From NCBI RefSeq assembly GCF_001642475.1, contig NW_019173967.1:1-64000 (forward strand): 64,000 nucleotides of DNA. Direction: 5' to 3'. This document shows, in pieces, positions 1 through 9,336 of this stretch; position 1 is the first letter of the stretch; each line of letters opens with the position of its first letter. Below the pieces are notes generated by a model that saw only the letters and a list, made by a program, of their open reading frames with translations, was not told where the DNA came from and searched no databases. The translations under genes were made by a program, and so were the position numbers. This stretch comes from Fonsecaea monophora. Taxonomy: Eukaryota; Ascomycota; Eurotiomycetes; Chaetothyriales; Herpotrichiellaceae.

Positions 1-191
1 TGTTTGCATGATTTCGTTTTTCATTGTATTCACTGATTACTCTTTCATTTTAGTTTCTTGCTCTCTTCTGTTATTCTCTGTTATACTCATCGTACGTTGT
101 TATCCACTAGTTTGTGTTTGTTTTTTAGTTTATGCCGCACACCCAGATCTATCCATAGTATAGCGTCTGCACAGTCAGATATATATAAGAC

Positions 192-250
<59 letters not shown>

Positions 251-338
251 CCCTATACACACACAGGACGCCCCTCCCCCTCTTTGAGTACGGTTTCACA
301 GGCACTACTTCTTCCCCTTCCTTTTTTTCTTTTCTTAG
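1..338. other. Probable long intron or upstream sequence of the FAD monooxygenase
   Basis: No convincing coding sequence is seen. The stretch is T-rich, carries a long CA microsatellite and ends in a pyrimidine tract followed by TTAG at 335-338, a good 3' splice site just before recognisable monooxygenase coding sequence. I infer an unusually long intron, with the 5' exons left of the window. A truncated gene copy cannot be excluded. Confidence 0.45.
196..249. repeat. (CA)27 dinucleotide microsatellite
   Basis: An uninterrupted run of 27 CA units lies about 90 nt before the inferred 3' splice site of the monooxygenase exon. Translated on either strand it produces spurious His-Thr or Cys-Val runs that should not be annotated as protein. 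Confidence 0.98.
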
Positions 339-597
339 TCTGTCTGCTGACAAAGACCTCACCCAGCTCCCCTTCCGTGGCATGGGCGCCAACACGGCCC
401 TTCTCGACGCATGCGACCTGGCCAATGCCATCACCCACGGCGTCCGCACTGCGAGCTCGGTCGACTCGGTCCTCCAGGTGTATGAGAGGGTTATGGTCCC
501 GCGGGGACGGGAGCATGTTTTGGCATCGCATGCAGTGGGGGAGGGAGCGGTGGCGAGTGAGTTGGCGGGGGGTCGTCTCGAAGAGGGTTCGGCATAG
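339..597 (+). CDS. FAD-dependent aromatic monooxygenase, C-terminal exon (5' partial)
   Basis: This is the last exon of a flavoprotein hydroxylase of the salicylate/p-hydroxybenzoate hydroxylase type. The diagnostic piece is FRGMGANTALLDACDLA, the conserved segment that contacts the flavin ribityl and pyrophosphate after the GD motif. It is followed by a YERVMVPRGRE-like helix and a short tail ending at TAG 595-597. The FAD-binding GxGxxG and GD motifs are missing because they lie in exons outside the window. The exon start is uncertain: acceptors are possible at 338 and at 355. The gene converges on the FAH-family gene with only 230 bp between stop codons, fitting a small aromatic-degradation cluster with the hydrolase and dioxygenase that follow. 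The family call is firm; the substrate is unknown. Confidence 0.75.
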
Positions 598-827
598 GAG
601 ATTCGAGAGATTCGAGAGACTCGAGAGATATTATCAGGAAGAGGAGGGAGGGAAAATACGGATGATGTATTTCCCATAACAAACACTGTAGATATTTTCA
701 AGGTTTTGATCCTTTTATGAGATGGCCTAGAACCTGGAACTCGACCTCTTCTCTCATTTTCCTCTCAACATGGATCCTAAGTTCTAATAACCTGGTTACA
801 CACTCCCTCAGCTTGGAAGTGGCAGGA

Positions 828-2038
828 TCACTTTGCATGCGTGATGCCGTGTCTCAAAGTCCCAATCCCGCCAAAGTAGATCTCGACCGTGTCCCCTTCC
901 TTCAGGAACCGGGGCGGCTTCATCGAAAACCCCACCCCGCCGGGCGTGCCGGTAAGGACGATGCTCCCCGCGTGGAGGGTCGACCTGCGGCTGAGAAACT
1001 CGACCAGGGCAGGGATCTTGAAGTGCAGCTCCGCCGTGTTGCTCTGCTGGCGCAGCTCGCCGTTGACTTTTGTGCGGAGGGCGAGGGCGTGGGGGTCCTT
1101 GAGGACCTGGGTCAAGGGGTGGTCAGTTTGTTGGTTCCAGGTCACCTTTTTGTCAGGCAGAAGAAGGCAAAGGAGATAGTGAGTGGAGAGGGGGGGCATT
1201 GCACTTACGTCTGCAGACACAATGCAAGGTCCGATGGGGCAGAAGCCGTCGAAGCTCTTCCCGTATGTCATTTGAGGGGGTGGGAATGTGCCTACGAGGT
1301 TTGGATCCATGGCCCATTTCCTGGAGAGATCGAGAACATGTCAGATCGAGACTCACTTCGGTTGGGTTGGTGGGGACAGACGGCGGCGTCATAAGGGGAC
1401 CGACAAGGGGGCAACGAACCTCGCAGAGACATCATTCGCACACGTATAGCCCAGGATATAGTCCATGGCGTCCTCCTGCGCGACGTTCTTCGCGTCTTTG
1501 GCAATCACAAACGCCAGCTCGCCCTCGTAGTCGGCCTGGTCGTCTTGGATGAAGGTCGCGAGCTCGACGTCGTCCCCGTACCCGGCCAGCGCGTTGGACG
1601 TCTTTGAGAACATGGCCGGATACTTGAGGGGTTCAATTCCGATTTCGCGCACTTGTGTCGCCCCAAATCAGTATGAGATCTATCTTTGTATCAGGGGTCG
1701 GGCCTTGTGGGCCAACAGTGGCCCTAGTGGAGGGTTGTCTTCTTCGTACAGTGACTGACATAGTTCCCTCCAATGCATCGAATGCTAGGAACCATTTTGT
1801 ACGTCAAGGGACCCAGCAGCTTTTTCACGCCGAGCACGCGGTCCGTGACCTGGCAGGTCGGAAGCAACGGGTCGCCCGTGACGACCCTCGCGGTCAAGGA
1901 CGCATGGTTTGCCGGATCGCCAATGTCGAAATCCGCGGTCAGCACGATCGCGTCGCCAAAGTAGATCTGGTCGTCGCCGTCATCGGCGCTTATGAATCGT
2001 ATCAGTCTTGTCCAGGGGACCTTTGGGGGTGCTGCCAT
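828..2038 (-). CDS. Fumarylacetoacetate hydrolase (FAH)-family hydrolase
   Basis: Predicted 303-aa hydrolase of the FAHD1/acylpyruvase and fumarylpyruvate hydrolase group, which cleaves C-C bonds of 2,4-dioxo acids from aromatic-ring or tyrosine breakdown. Four exons fit phase and conservation: 2038-1750, 1651-1420, 1320-1209 and 1106-828. The junctions restore conserved sequence, for example CANDVSARKW across the second intron. Predicted metal ligands are E139 and E141 (YEGELAF) and D170 (ANDVSA). The C-terminal GTPGGVG turn typical of the family is present. The ATG at 2038 gives a normal family N-terminus. The gene is convergent with the monooxygenase and in tandem, 0.9 kb away, with the VOC dioxygenase. 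A TTCGGCCCCGAA inverted repeat lies 482 bp upstream. The exact substrate is not determined by sequence. Confidence 0.9.
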
Positions 2039-2971
2039 GGCTGAGTTCCAAGTATCGCCATGGTGGAAAACATGGGTAAAGGGAAGGAAAATGTCTCGTA
2101 TTTGTGTCAGGAGAGCTCCTCCACCCTCTGCGCTTACGCGGGATCTTTCCACATTTGCCGCAGAGTAAGAAGCATCAGTGCACATAGCATATAGCCTCCC
2201 TCTGGCAAGGGTTCCGGGACATGTTTCCCATACACCAGAAGATCCCGACGCGGCAAGTTTAGCATGAATCCTCCAGGCGCCATGTGCGATCCTTGCTGTG
2301 TTCCTGAAGGGGAATGGTTCTGCTAAGTTAGAGAGTTCGCTCAATCAAGTTGCACAACCGCCATAACATGCTGGCAACGTGGCCGACAAGGAGACAGTCA
2401 GAAGGATCATATGTCTCCAGCAGAGACCTCCAGTCTACAGCGGCTTCCGATGTTCTTCTGGTTTGGGTAAAGCAGACCTCGTCGCTAGCCTCGCTACGCC
2501 TTTACGACGGCACATGGATTTCGGCCCCGAATTCTGCGCCCAGACGTAGAGAGGAGGACGAAGTCAAACCCCTGCACATAGCCTAATGTAGACTTCTAGA
2601 TCGTCAGTTTGGTCACTGGCCTGACCATATCTAGTGCGAGAAAGTGACTGCCCGGATGGTTTTGGTCTCTACCGTGCTCGGTGTTGACGTCGGACGATGC
2701 TGAGCGTCCTCATAACTCGGAACATAAAGTATCCCCCAGCGGATCGGGACTAGAGTCGCCCCGAGTAGAACAAGGCAAGGGAAGGAAGACCAAGATTGGG
2801 CAAGTGTTGTTACAGCGGTCTGCAAGACTTGTGGCAATCTTCGTGTGGTAACATGATAATATGATAATGTCAAATGTGAAATATGCAACGATCCTCATTC
2901 AATAGACCGAGTTCTGGTCTGCGTGGCATACAACTAAGCGTGGCACGAGCACCCCATACTAATTCACCACA
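2039..2971. other. Intergenic region upstream of the FAH-family gene
   Basis: No supported gene. It lies between the 3' end of the VOC dioxygenase gene and the start of the FAH-family gene, so it should hold the latter's promoter. The one clear element is the inverted repeat at 2520-2531. The short open frames show no family features. Confidence 0.6.
2520..2531. promoter_or_regulatory. Inverted repeat TTCGG-CC-CCGAA (putative operator, copy 1)
   Basis: A perfect 5+2+5 inverted repeat containing CGG-N2-CCG, the type of paired triplet bound by Zn2Cys6 dimers. It matches two further copies upstream of the neighbouring dioxygenase gene. I found no other TTCGGNNCCGAA when reading through the window by eye. 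Confidence 0.55.
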
Positions 2972-3751
2972 TCAAGGCCTTGCACCTACCATTGTGGGAA
3001 ATGCACGAGGCCCAATCTCGATACGCCGCTTGATCGACGCGTGATCCTCTCCCGATTTCACCCGCCTCTTCAGGTCCTCAGGGTCAAAGTCCGTCCCCAC
3101 GGGGTTCTCCATGAAATTGACCGACGAGATGAACCGATGCTGCTCCTCAAGATCGTCAAAGTTGTCCACTTGAGACTCCAGCTTGTTCCCGTCGGGATCC
3201 ACGTAGTACATGCTTGTAGTCGGGCCGTGGTTCACACACCACACGGGTTCGATGCCCAAGACCTTGCGCTGCTCCCACACCTTGACGAGGTCGCTCAGAT
3301 CGTGGAACGTGAACGCGATGTGCTCGAGGCCGGGTGCAGAAGGTCCGCCACCTGACATGCCGTCGAAAGTGATGATCCCCAGCCGGTGATGTTCTTCATC
3401 ATACTTCAGAAAGCAGGCGCGGTCATTTTCGAACTCGACCTGGGCGCCGAGGAACTTTTTGTAGAAGTCGACCATTTCCGTGAGGCGCGTAGTTCGGAGG
3501 ACAACGTGGGCAAGTTTCCACGGGCTCATCACGTCATACTGTTTCTGTTCCGTAGCCATTGTGCTCAACTCGACCGTGGGAGAGGACGTTATGTTCAAAG
3601 TCCGATTTCGAAGAACGAGTGGTTGTTTGTGGGACTGCGAATCTGCAGCAGAGGAGACGATGGATACACTGAGACTGGGGAGAGCAGGGTTTTTAGATTT
3701 TGACTCAGCGGATTCTTCTTTGCGGCTTTTTAGAAGCCCTTTCAAGGGCAT
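2972..3751 (-). CDS. VOC-superfamily (glyoxalase/extradiol-type) dioxygenase
   Basis: Single-exon gene, 259 aa from the ATG at 3751 or 195 aa from an internal ATG at 3559. The core has two beta-alpha-beta-beta-beta modules of the glyoxalase/bleomycin-resistance/dioxygenase fold. Numbered from the long start, H82 (KLAHVVL), H144 (GLEHIAF) and E192 (NKLESQ) form the 2-His-1-carboxylate metal site of type I extradiol dioxygenases. The DPDGN turn before the glutamate is also typical. The 64 residues before the second Met are basic and Ser-rich without a domain, and could be a mitochondrial presequence or 5' leader. The context points to ring cleavage, but the VOC fold also covers lyases and epimerases, so extradiol activity is an inference. 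Confidence 0.85.
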   Translation of the reverse strand: MPLKGLLKSRKEESAESKSKNPALPSLSVSIVSSAADSQSHKQPLVLRNRTLNITSSPTVELSTMATEQKQYDVMSPWKLAHVVLRTTRLTEMVDFYKKFLGAQVEFENDRACFLKYDEEHHRLGIITFDGMSGGGPSAPGLEHIAFTFHDLSDLVKVWEQRKVLGIEPVWCVNHGPTTSMYYVDPDGNKLESQVDNFDDLEEQHRFISSVNFMENPVGTDFDPEDLKRRVKSGEDHASIKRRIEIGPRAFPTMVGARP

Positions 3752-3855
3752 TCGAGGCTCAAGGCGCGAGTCCCCCTGATCCTTCTGGATGGTGACATTG
3801 ATTGCGTGCTCTGAAGTGTCAGAGTCTTCGTATCTCGATTACGCGACTCACTGAT

Positions 3856-3869
3856 TTTCGGAACCGAAA
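3856..3869. promoter_or_regulatory. Inverted repeat TTTCGG-AA-CCGAAA (putative operator, copy 2)
   Basis: A perfect 6+2+6 inverted repeat with a CGG-N2-CCG core, 105 bp upstream of the dioxygenase ATG at 3751. It shares its arms with copies at 2520 and 3982. Confidence 0.6.
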
Positions 3870-3981
3870 TTTCGAGTCTAGAAAATCTAGTATGAGCCAT
3901 AAAGTATAGTGTCGCTCAAGCCCAAATGGAAATATGTAAGTCTGGAGGAAACGACGGGGAAATAATGCATGCTCTCTAGCA

Positions 3982-3993
3982 TTCGGCACCGAA
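3982..3993. promoter_or_regulatory. Inverted repeat TTCGG-CA-CCGAA (putative operator, copy 3)
   Basis: A perfect 5+2+5 inverted repeat, 231 bp upstream of the dioxygenase start and 126 bp from copy 2. It has the same arms and spacing with a different central dinucleotide, as expected for a dimeric zinc-cluster binding site. Confidence 0.6.
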
Positions 3994-4878
3994 AGTTATT
4001 TAGACCGACTGACATGTAGTCATTTGATCAATACCGGCGCCTTTCATGGCTTCGCTTGCGTCCGCGGTGGAACGGAGTTGTTGTCCCGAGTATTTTGGAC
4101 GCGGATGTTGTAGTTAAGCAACAAGCATAGGAAGCCTGACCGCCCTTACCGCAAATGGACTAGAGGCTACAAATAGTCTTGGCAACAATCTAACCTCGGT
4201 TTCTCTCGTGGGCCTTAGACTTGGCGAATCTTGGCTGCGGCGTGGCACTGCGTCATAAGGGTCTTGCTCCTCATTCCCCACAACGACTTTTTGGCGAAAC
4301 ATGACGTGCGACAAACGTTCAGAGTCCGTGTGCCCCGGAGGAAGTGCAGCCTTGCGTGGTGACTACCTAGGCACCTAGGGACGGATGTCAGCAACGGTAC
4401 AGTACAATAGAACGGTCGATTCAACTGGGAACGTCCCTTTGCGGCCAAGTTTCGACTACGGGACAGGAGAGGCTAGCAAGGACCAATATATGTCAAAAGA
4501 CCACTTCAGGTCAAACATCAATAGCTGTATTCTTTTCATCCTCATCACTGTGCAAAAATACTAGGTATAGGACAGTGGCCAAGCCAGTATCATCAAGCTC
4601 GTATCGACATCCAATGGCTCCTGTCCCGTCCTGTTCTGTCCCGTCCACTACAGTATCATTATATCAACCAAATCACCTTAAATACCCATGCGCATATGCA
4701 GCCCGTCCCCAACGCCGTCGCTCAGTGGTATATGCATAAACTCTCATTCAAAAGAAATCAGACCCTAACACTCATAATCGTTTTTGCTCGCTGCCCAACG
4801 AGCATCCCATATAATCAAAGAAAGTCACTCGAATATGCGAGATAGCTGCCCTGAAAGGGCCAACCCGGAATGAATATC

Positions 4879-6588
4879 TCATCGTAGCAGCCCACCAGCA
4901 TCCGAGATGCTCAAGTCGTCAGGCCCGCTGGGCCTCGCTGGTCGGATAGGTTCCTCGTCCTCCTGCTGCGAAGGCAACCGATTCCGATGGGAGGACTTTC
5001 TTTTCTCAAACCTCATCGGCGAACGAGCGGGACTGCTCATCCGTCTTGGTGATCCTGTCGACGCGGAATGGAGCTCGTCCTCTTCGCGTATCCGTAACGG
5101 TCGGGCTAATAGGCCACCGATATCGGAAAGGAAGGCTTTCGAGCCCGACCGGACTCCATGCTGATGAGGTTGGGATAAGCGACGGGAGACTTCTTGGACC
5201 GATGCCTGGCGAGAGCGAGAGATTGGTGATTCACTGGGTGGGTGATCGACGAGGCCGCCGACATCGAAGAATCCCATTCTGCTAGGCGTGTCGGTTTCTA
5301 CATACTCGTCACCACCTTGTGACTCTGGTGGTCGCTCGAGTCGGACTTTCAAATCGCGTAATCTAATATCGGCTGTCGAGGTGCTGCTGAGGGTATCAAG
5401 AGAAGGCTTTTTGCGAGTACGAGATGCCTCTGCAAAGTTCCATCTCGACGCGAATGGAGTATCTCGATCTTGGTCGTCCGTCTCGATCTTGACGTCGGCC
5501 GACTTTGGTGGGAGAGCCACAGCGGCGGCTTCAGCCAAACGGGGCGTCTGTTCCATGTAGGTACCGTGCCGCAAAATTGCAGGTAATGCGACGCCGACAC
5601 CCCTGGCGAGATCTTCATCAGAGCCCCAGTGGTGGTGAGTGGTAGATACAGTCCGAGTTCTCGTAGGTTGTCGACCAAGTGAACTTGTGTCATCAATAGA
5701 TGCCGCTCTAAATTTAGCCTTCTTCACACCTCTGTCACGGATAAAGCTGCCAATAACGATGGCATTTGATACTCCTGCGGCGGCTAGGATTTCTAGTGAC
5801 GCCAATAGTGATCGGTACTGCTGTGACGAGCGTCGTGAGATGGTTGAAGGGACTCGGTAGGCAGTGATGGCGATGAGGATGGTTGACAGAAGGAAGAGGA
5901 GGACGAGCGAAATCTTTTTGCGGAGGCGCATCGAAGATTGCCAGACCAAGGGAATGGGAAACACGATCAGGACCACATCAGAGACAATATCACACACCCC
6001 CATGACGATCAGTTGTACCAGGCCCTCTCGACAATGGGAGCCCGGATCTGGGACGACCTGCCAATAGTGCGAAAAAGGTTGACATTCGGTCAGCGTGCCG
6101 ATCACCACGGCAATGAAGGTAACGACCAGGAAGCCATAAATGAATCGGAGTCCGACTTCGTACGACTTGGCCCACGACCTTCCGATGAGGCGCTTGAGGA
6201 ACTCGAGCACGGTGAGTTTAGCAATCCAGATATATGCCGCGTAGAATATACGAGCCGCCAGGACCAATCTGCTTCCAATCTCGCGGTGATGTATTTGCAA
6301 AGATGTCAGTCCTTCTGTTTTTGTGTTATTGGTTCCCCAGATTAACACGACATGGACCAGTCCCATGCGAATCATAAGAGGAATTATGCTGTAGAACATG
6401 ATCCAGTCCTCCCGAAACAGTCTTTCGGTGCGCACCCATCGGCCGAGAACGCGGATCAAGATGGCTGTGAGGGAAAACAACGTGCACCACCAAGACACGA
6501 TCAGAGTTGGGTTCGTCTCGATTCGCGACTGGTAATCCGGAGGGTCCTCGTGGTATATGCGACGTTCAAGGAATTCGATTACGGCCAT
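4879..6588 (-). CDS. Rhodopsin-domain (PTH11-related) integral membrane protein
   Basis: Intronless gene of 569 aa from the ATG at 6588 (MAVIEF); the open frame runs nine codons further upstream but begins with TTG. The first about 310 residues hold seven hydrophobic segments with family hallmarks: FREDWIMF after TM1, the conserved ECQPFSHYW extracellular stretch between TM4 and TM5, and GVCDIVSDVVLIVFPIPLVW in TM5. This is the fungal 'rhodopsin domain-containing integral membrane protein' family, often grouped with PTH11-like GPCRs. The C-terminal 260 residues are a polar, Ser/Arg/Pro-rich cytosolic tail with many possible phosphorylation sites. No CFEM domain is present. Signalling function is inferred from family only. 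Confidence 0.88.
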   Translation of the reverse strand: MAVIEFLERRIYHEDPPDYQSRIETNPTLIVSWWCTLFSLTAILIRVLGRWVRTERLFREDWIMFYSIIPLMIRMGLVHVVLIWGTNNTKTEGLTSLQIHHREIGSRLVLAARIFYAAYIWIAKLTVLEFLKRLIGRSWAKSYEVGLRFIYGFLVVTFIAVVIGTLTECQPFSHYWQVVPDPGSHCREGLVQLIVMGVCDIVSDVVLIVFPIPLVWQSSMRLRKKISLVLLFLLSTILIAITAYRVPSTISRRSSQQYRSLLASLEILAAAGVSNAIVIGSFIRDRGVKKAKFRAASIDDTSSLGRQPTRTRTVSTTHHHWGSDEDLARGVGVALPAILRHGTYMEQTPRLAEAAAVALPPKSADVKIETDDQDRDTPFASRWNFAEASRTRKKPSLDTLSSTSTADIRLRDLKVRLERPPESQGGDEYVETDTPSRMGFFDVGGLVDHPPSESPISRSRQASVQEVSRRLSQPHQHGVRSGSKAFLSDIGGLLARPLRIREEDELHSASTGSPRRMSSPARSPMRFEKRKSSHRNRLPSQQEDEEPIRPARPSGPDDLSISDAGGLLR

Positions 6589-8553
6589 TTCGTATTTCTT
6601 TGGCCAAGAGAGCAATTGGGTCGGGTTTTAAGGTGGGAGTTTCGAGAGACTCGTCATAGCTTCGAGAACAACTGTCAAGGCGGATGGTTTCTGGAACTCT
6701 GCACCAAAGCCATGGGACGCTGAGGTGCGCAAGAGTTACGCCAGGCGCATACGAACGTGAGCTCGAGTGACAGGAGTGGTAGCAGATGTTGGAGGAAGGC
6801 GCATAAGAATTAGCAAGGCGTTAAGTGTCGGAGCTGGAGAGGAGGACTGATGTTGGAGCGGTGGTGGTGGTGGCAGAGTGTAAAGAGGATGGTGAGGTGG
6901 AAAAAGGGCGGCAATCAGATGGATTGGCGCAAGAGCCATGACTGGGCGAGATACAGATGAGGGTCGAGAACGGAGTACGAGTCTGGAGTTTAACAAGACT
7001 AGGCCCTTGGAGGATAGCGAGGGTTATCTTGGTCGCCGGCAATGAGAATGAGAGGCCAGACATGATAGGGAGTGGAGAGTGGGAGACGCCGAAGCGCAGT
7101 GGCGTAACTGATAAGTACGGAGTGCCTGGCTCGCTGGGGAGGAGTAGTTCGTCCATTGAGCTGCCGCTAGCTTGGACTGAAGGGTGGCGGGTACATACAA
7201 GTAGTAGGTGCTTGTACCCAGTACAAGTAGCACTGAGAGTGTGGTGAGAGTGGGATGGTTGAAAGCGAGATATGACTGGTGGAGGGTCGAAGTCGAGTGT
7301 GAGAGCAGAAGCAAGGGATTGGGGACCTGACACTCTTGGAACCGTTCGGGGCACCCCTAAGAACAAACTTACTAACGGCTCTAGGCACTGTAGGCACCAG
7401 TTGCGATCCTAGGGAGCCGTTATCAGTGGTTAATCAACCCCCAGTCACCCTCGCCCACACGTTGCCCACCGGTAGTTATAAGCAGCCAGTAAGCAACACC
7501 AACCCGGCCGCTCTCCCGCCCATGTATTTGAGGCCAGATACTCCGATTTACGTGAGCCAGCAAGATGGATGCCCCGTTCTTTGCTCTTCTTTTAGCCATC
7601 TCTTGTGAATCCTACTCATACAGGCACAAAACACAAATAGATACCATGTGGTATCCATCTCGTCCTCCAGAAAAATCCCCGTTCCATGGGCACTGTGGCT
7701 TCATAGGTAGAGATAAGAGTGTGGGTGCAGGGCCTCGACCAAAACCCACACACAAGCCACCAGACCCTCATTTCCCCCAAGGGCTGGAACTGAACAATCT
7801 CCCGCACAGACGTGGGCGCCCAGACAAAGTGACCGAGGAACGTTGCCTTTCGCTGGTGGTCGATCCCTGCGCAGTGAGACTTTGCGCCTGCGCAACTCAA
7901 AAGTCAGAACACTCTCTCTCCAACTCCCTCGCTCCCTCACTACTTACTCCTCCACACAAGGAAAAACAAAAGTACGAGGTAGTCGCCTTGTCGCTATCAC
8001 TTCGATGCCCTTCATTTTACGTACTGTGTGCTTTATCTCTTCAGAACCCACACCTCTAAATCTCCCTTACTGCTTTTGCTCTCCTCCGTGCGGCATCCTC
8101 GCTAACACCCCTACAGTACCACAATTACTGTCGCGTGGTGCAATACTCGCCTGCCCGGTCTCCTACCGATGCACATGTCCAGATTCTTTCTTGGGCATAG
8201 TCCGAGCCAGCGCTCGAGCCCTCTCGCCTCCCACGCGCTCTTGCTCCTCGCTTGCAACGGACCCTTTTCTCTCCTCATCATAAACTGGCCCGTGCTAATT
8301 GGCCCAAACTCGAATCCAACCCCAGCCTGTGGGACTCTTTCGATGGCTGAACAATTGTGACAATGTGCCCATGGCGCCACTTCTTCTGAGAATTGTCTCA
8401 ACCGCCGGAAGAAAAAGAAAAAACCAGGCCCCCCGAACCCGCACAGTAGAACCCGCACAGTTTCTATCGTCATAAGTTTCGATCACAATTGTCCTAAATG
8501 ATTGAGGCACAATGTGCATTGGAGAAGGAATTCTATTCTATCACTGTGGCACT
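6589..8553. other. Intergenic region without a supported gene
   Basis: Several overlapping frames of 60-180 codons occur on both strands but are Ser/Pro/Thr-rich, low-complexity and contradict each other; I accept none. The stretch separates the start of the rhodopsin-domain gene from the 3' end of the four-TM protein gene. It includes an inverted repeat at 7208-7227 and a pyrimidine-rich segment near 7900-8300. Confidence 0.5.
7208..7227. repeat. Inverted repeat CTTGTAC-CCA-GTACAAG
   Basis: Perfect 7-nt arms at 7211-7217 and 7221-7227 around CCA, partly extended by flanking GTG and GCAC. The arms resemble the palindrome at 12911-12935. It lies about 620 bp upstream of the rhodopsin-domain gene start. 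Function unknown. Confidence 0.6.
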
Positions 8554-9336
8554 CTAGACAACAGCCCCGGCATCTTGTCCTCTTCTTTTTCTGGTACAGA
8601 ATTGCCTGATGCAGAAGCCAATCCACAAAATTAGGATGGCTACCCCTAAAGTAATGACTGAGACCAATGCCGTCTTGCCCACACGCACTGACCAGACAGA
8701 CACAGCAAGTGCCGCAAACGCTAACGCCGCCACCGAACCCAAGGGTAGAACCAGAGCTGCGATGAGGTTCACATATCGGAAAACCTTGAATCGAAACCGG
8801 GTCCAGTGCGTCTCTTTGGTTGTTTGCCGCTTTTTGTACCACGCCTTGTGCACATACATGGCTGCGAGCAAGATACTGGCTAGACTCAGGTCCATTGTAA
8901 AGAGCACCCAGCTGATTGCAATGAATGTCCGGGAGTGCTTTGGAGGAACGTCCGGGTTCTCCGTCGTCTCGGGAACAGCTTGGAAGATACACTGGAATGT
9001 GATGGACCCGCCAAAGGCTGCAAAGGCAACGACAGCTGCGAAGAATTTCTCGTAGAATTTATCTTCGCATGAGCCTGTAGGAGACGTCGAGGAGGAAGCG
9101 CTGCTACTGGTCGTGGCCCGAGGCAAGCCGGACTGCGCTGGGGCGAAGTCCTGCGTCTCAATTGGGGGCACATCGCGCGGGGCCTTGAGCTTGTTGTGCG
9201 ACGATGCCAGCTCGTCGAGGATGAGCTGAAGCAATTGCTCCGATTTCGAATCGGTGTGGTCAACGACAAAAGTGTGTGAACTCCGGCCGCTGGCAACGAC
9301 GGGCGCCAGGTACTGCATTTCGGAGCCGCTCGACAT
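8554..9336 (-). CDS. Four-TM integral membrane protein, function unknown
   Basis: Intronless, 260 aa, ATG at 9336. Residues 1-90 are hydrophilic and end in a Ser/Thr-rich linker. Four hydrophobic segments follow: about 96-120 (FFAAVVAFAAFGGSITF), 137-160 (ISWVLFTMDLSLASILLAAM), 186-212 (LIAALVLPLGSVAALAFAAL) and 222-242 (LVSVITLGVAILILWIGFCI). A short basic tail with CTRKRRG ends the protein. The topology resembles small fungal plasma-membrane or vacuolar proteins, but I recognise no named family. Codon use and the coherent TM pattern support a real gene. Confidence 0.75.
   Translation of the reverse strand: MSSGSEMQYLAPVVASGRSSHTFVVDHTDSKSEQLLQLILDELASSHNKLKAPRDVPPIETQDFAPAQSGLPRATTSSSASSSTSPTGSCEDKFYEKFFAAVVAFAAFGGSITFQCIFQAVPETTENPDVPPKHSRTFIAISWVLFTMDLSLASILLAAMYVHKAWYKKRQTTKETHWTRFRFKVFRYVNLIAALVLPLGSVAALAFAALAVSVWSVRVGKTALVSVITLGVAILILWIGFCIRQFCTRKRRGQDAGAVV

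Larger units (their letters stand above)
3752..4878. other. Intergenic region upstream of the VOC dioxygenase
   Basis: No supported gene. It separates the dioxygenase start from the 3' end of the rhodopsin-domain gene and should contain the dioxygenase promoter. Two copies of the TTCGGNNCCGAA inverted repeat lie 105 and 231 bp upstream of the longer dioxygenase start. The remaining sequence shows no clear structure. Confidence 0.6.

Noticed and set aside
58..701. Open frames on both strands across the CA repeat
   Set aside because: They translate the microsatellite into His-Thr or Cys-Val runs. Only the part after about 339 on the plus strand carries monooxygenase sequence.
6589..6615. Nine-codon N-terminal extension of the rhodopsin-domain protein
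   Set aside because: It begins with TTG; the first ATG is at 6588.
6821..7400. Minus-strand Ser/Pro/Thr-rich frames of 90-180 codons
   Set aside because: Three overlapping frames of similar composition, no domain, no splice logic; a composition effect in a promoter region.
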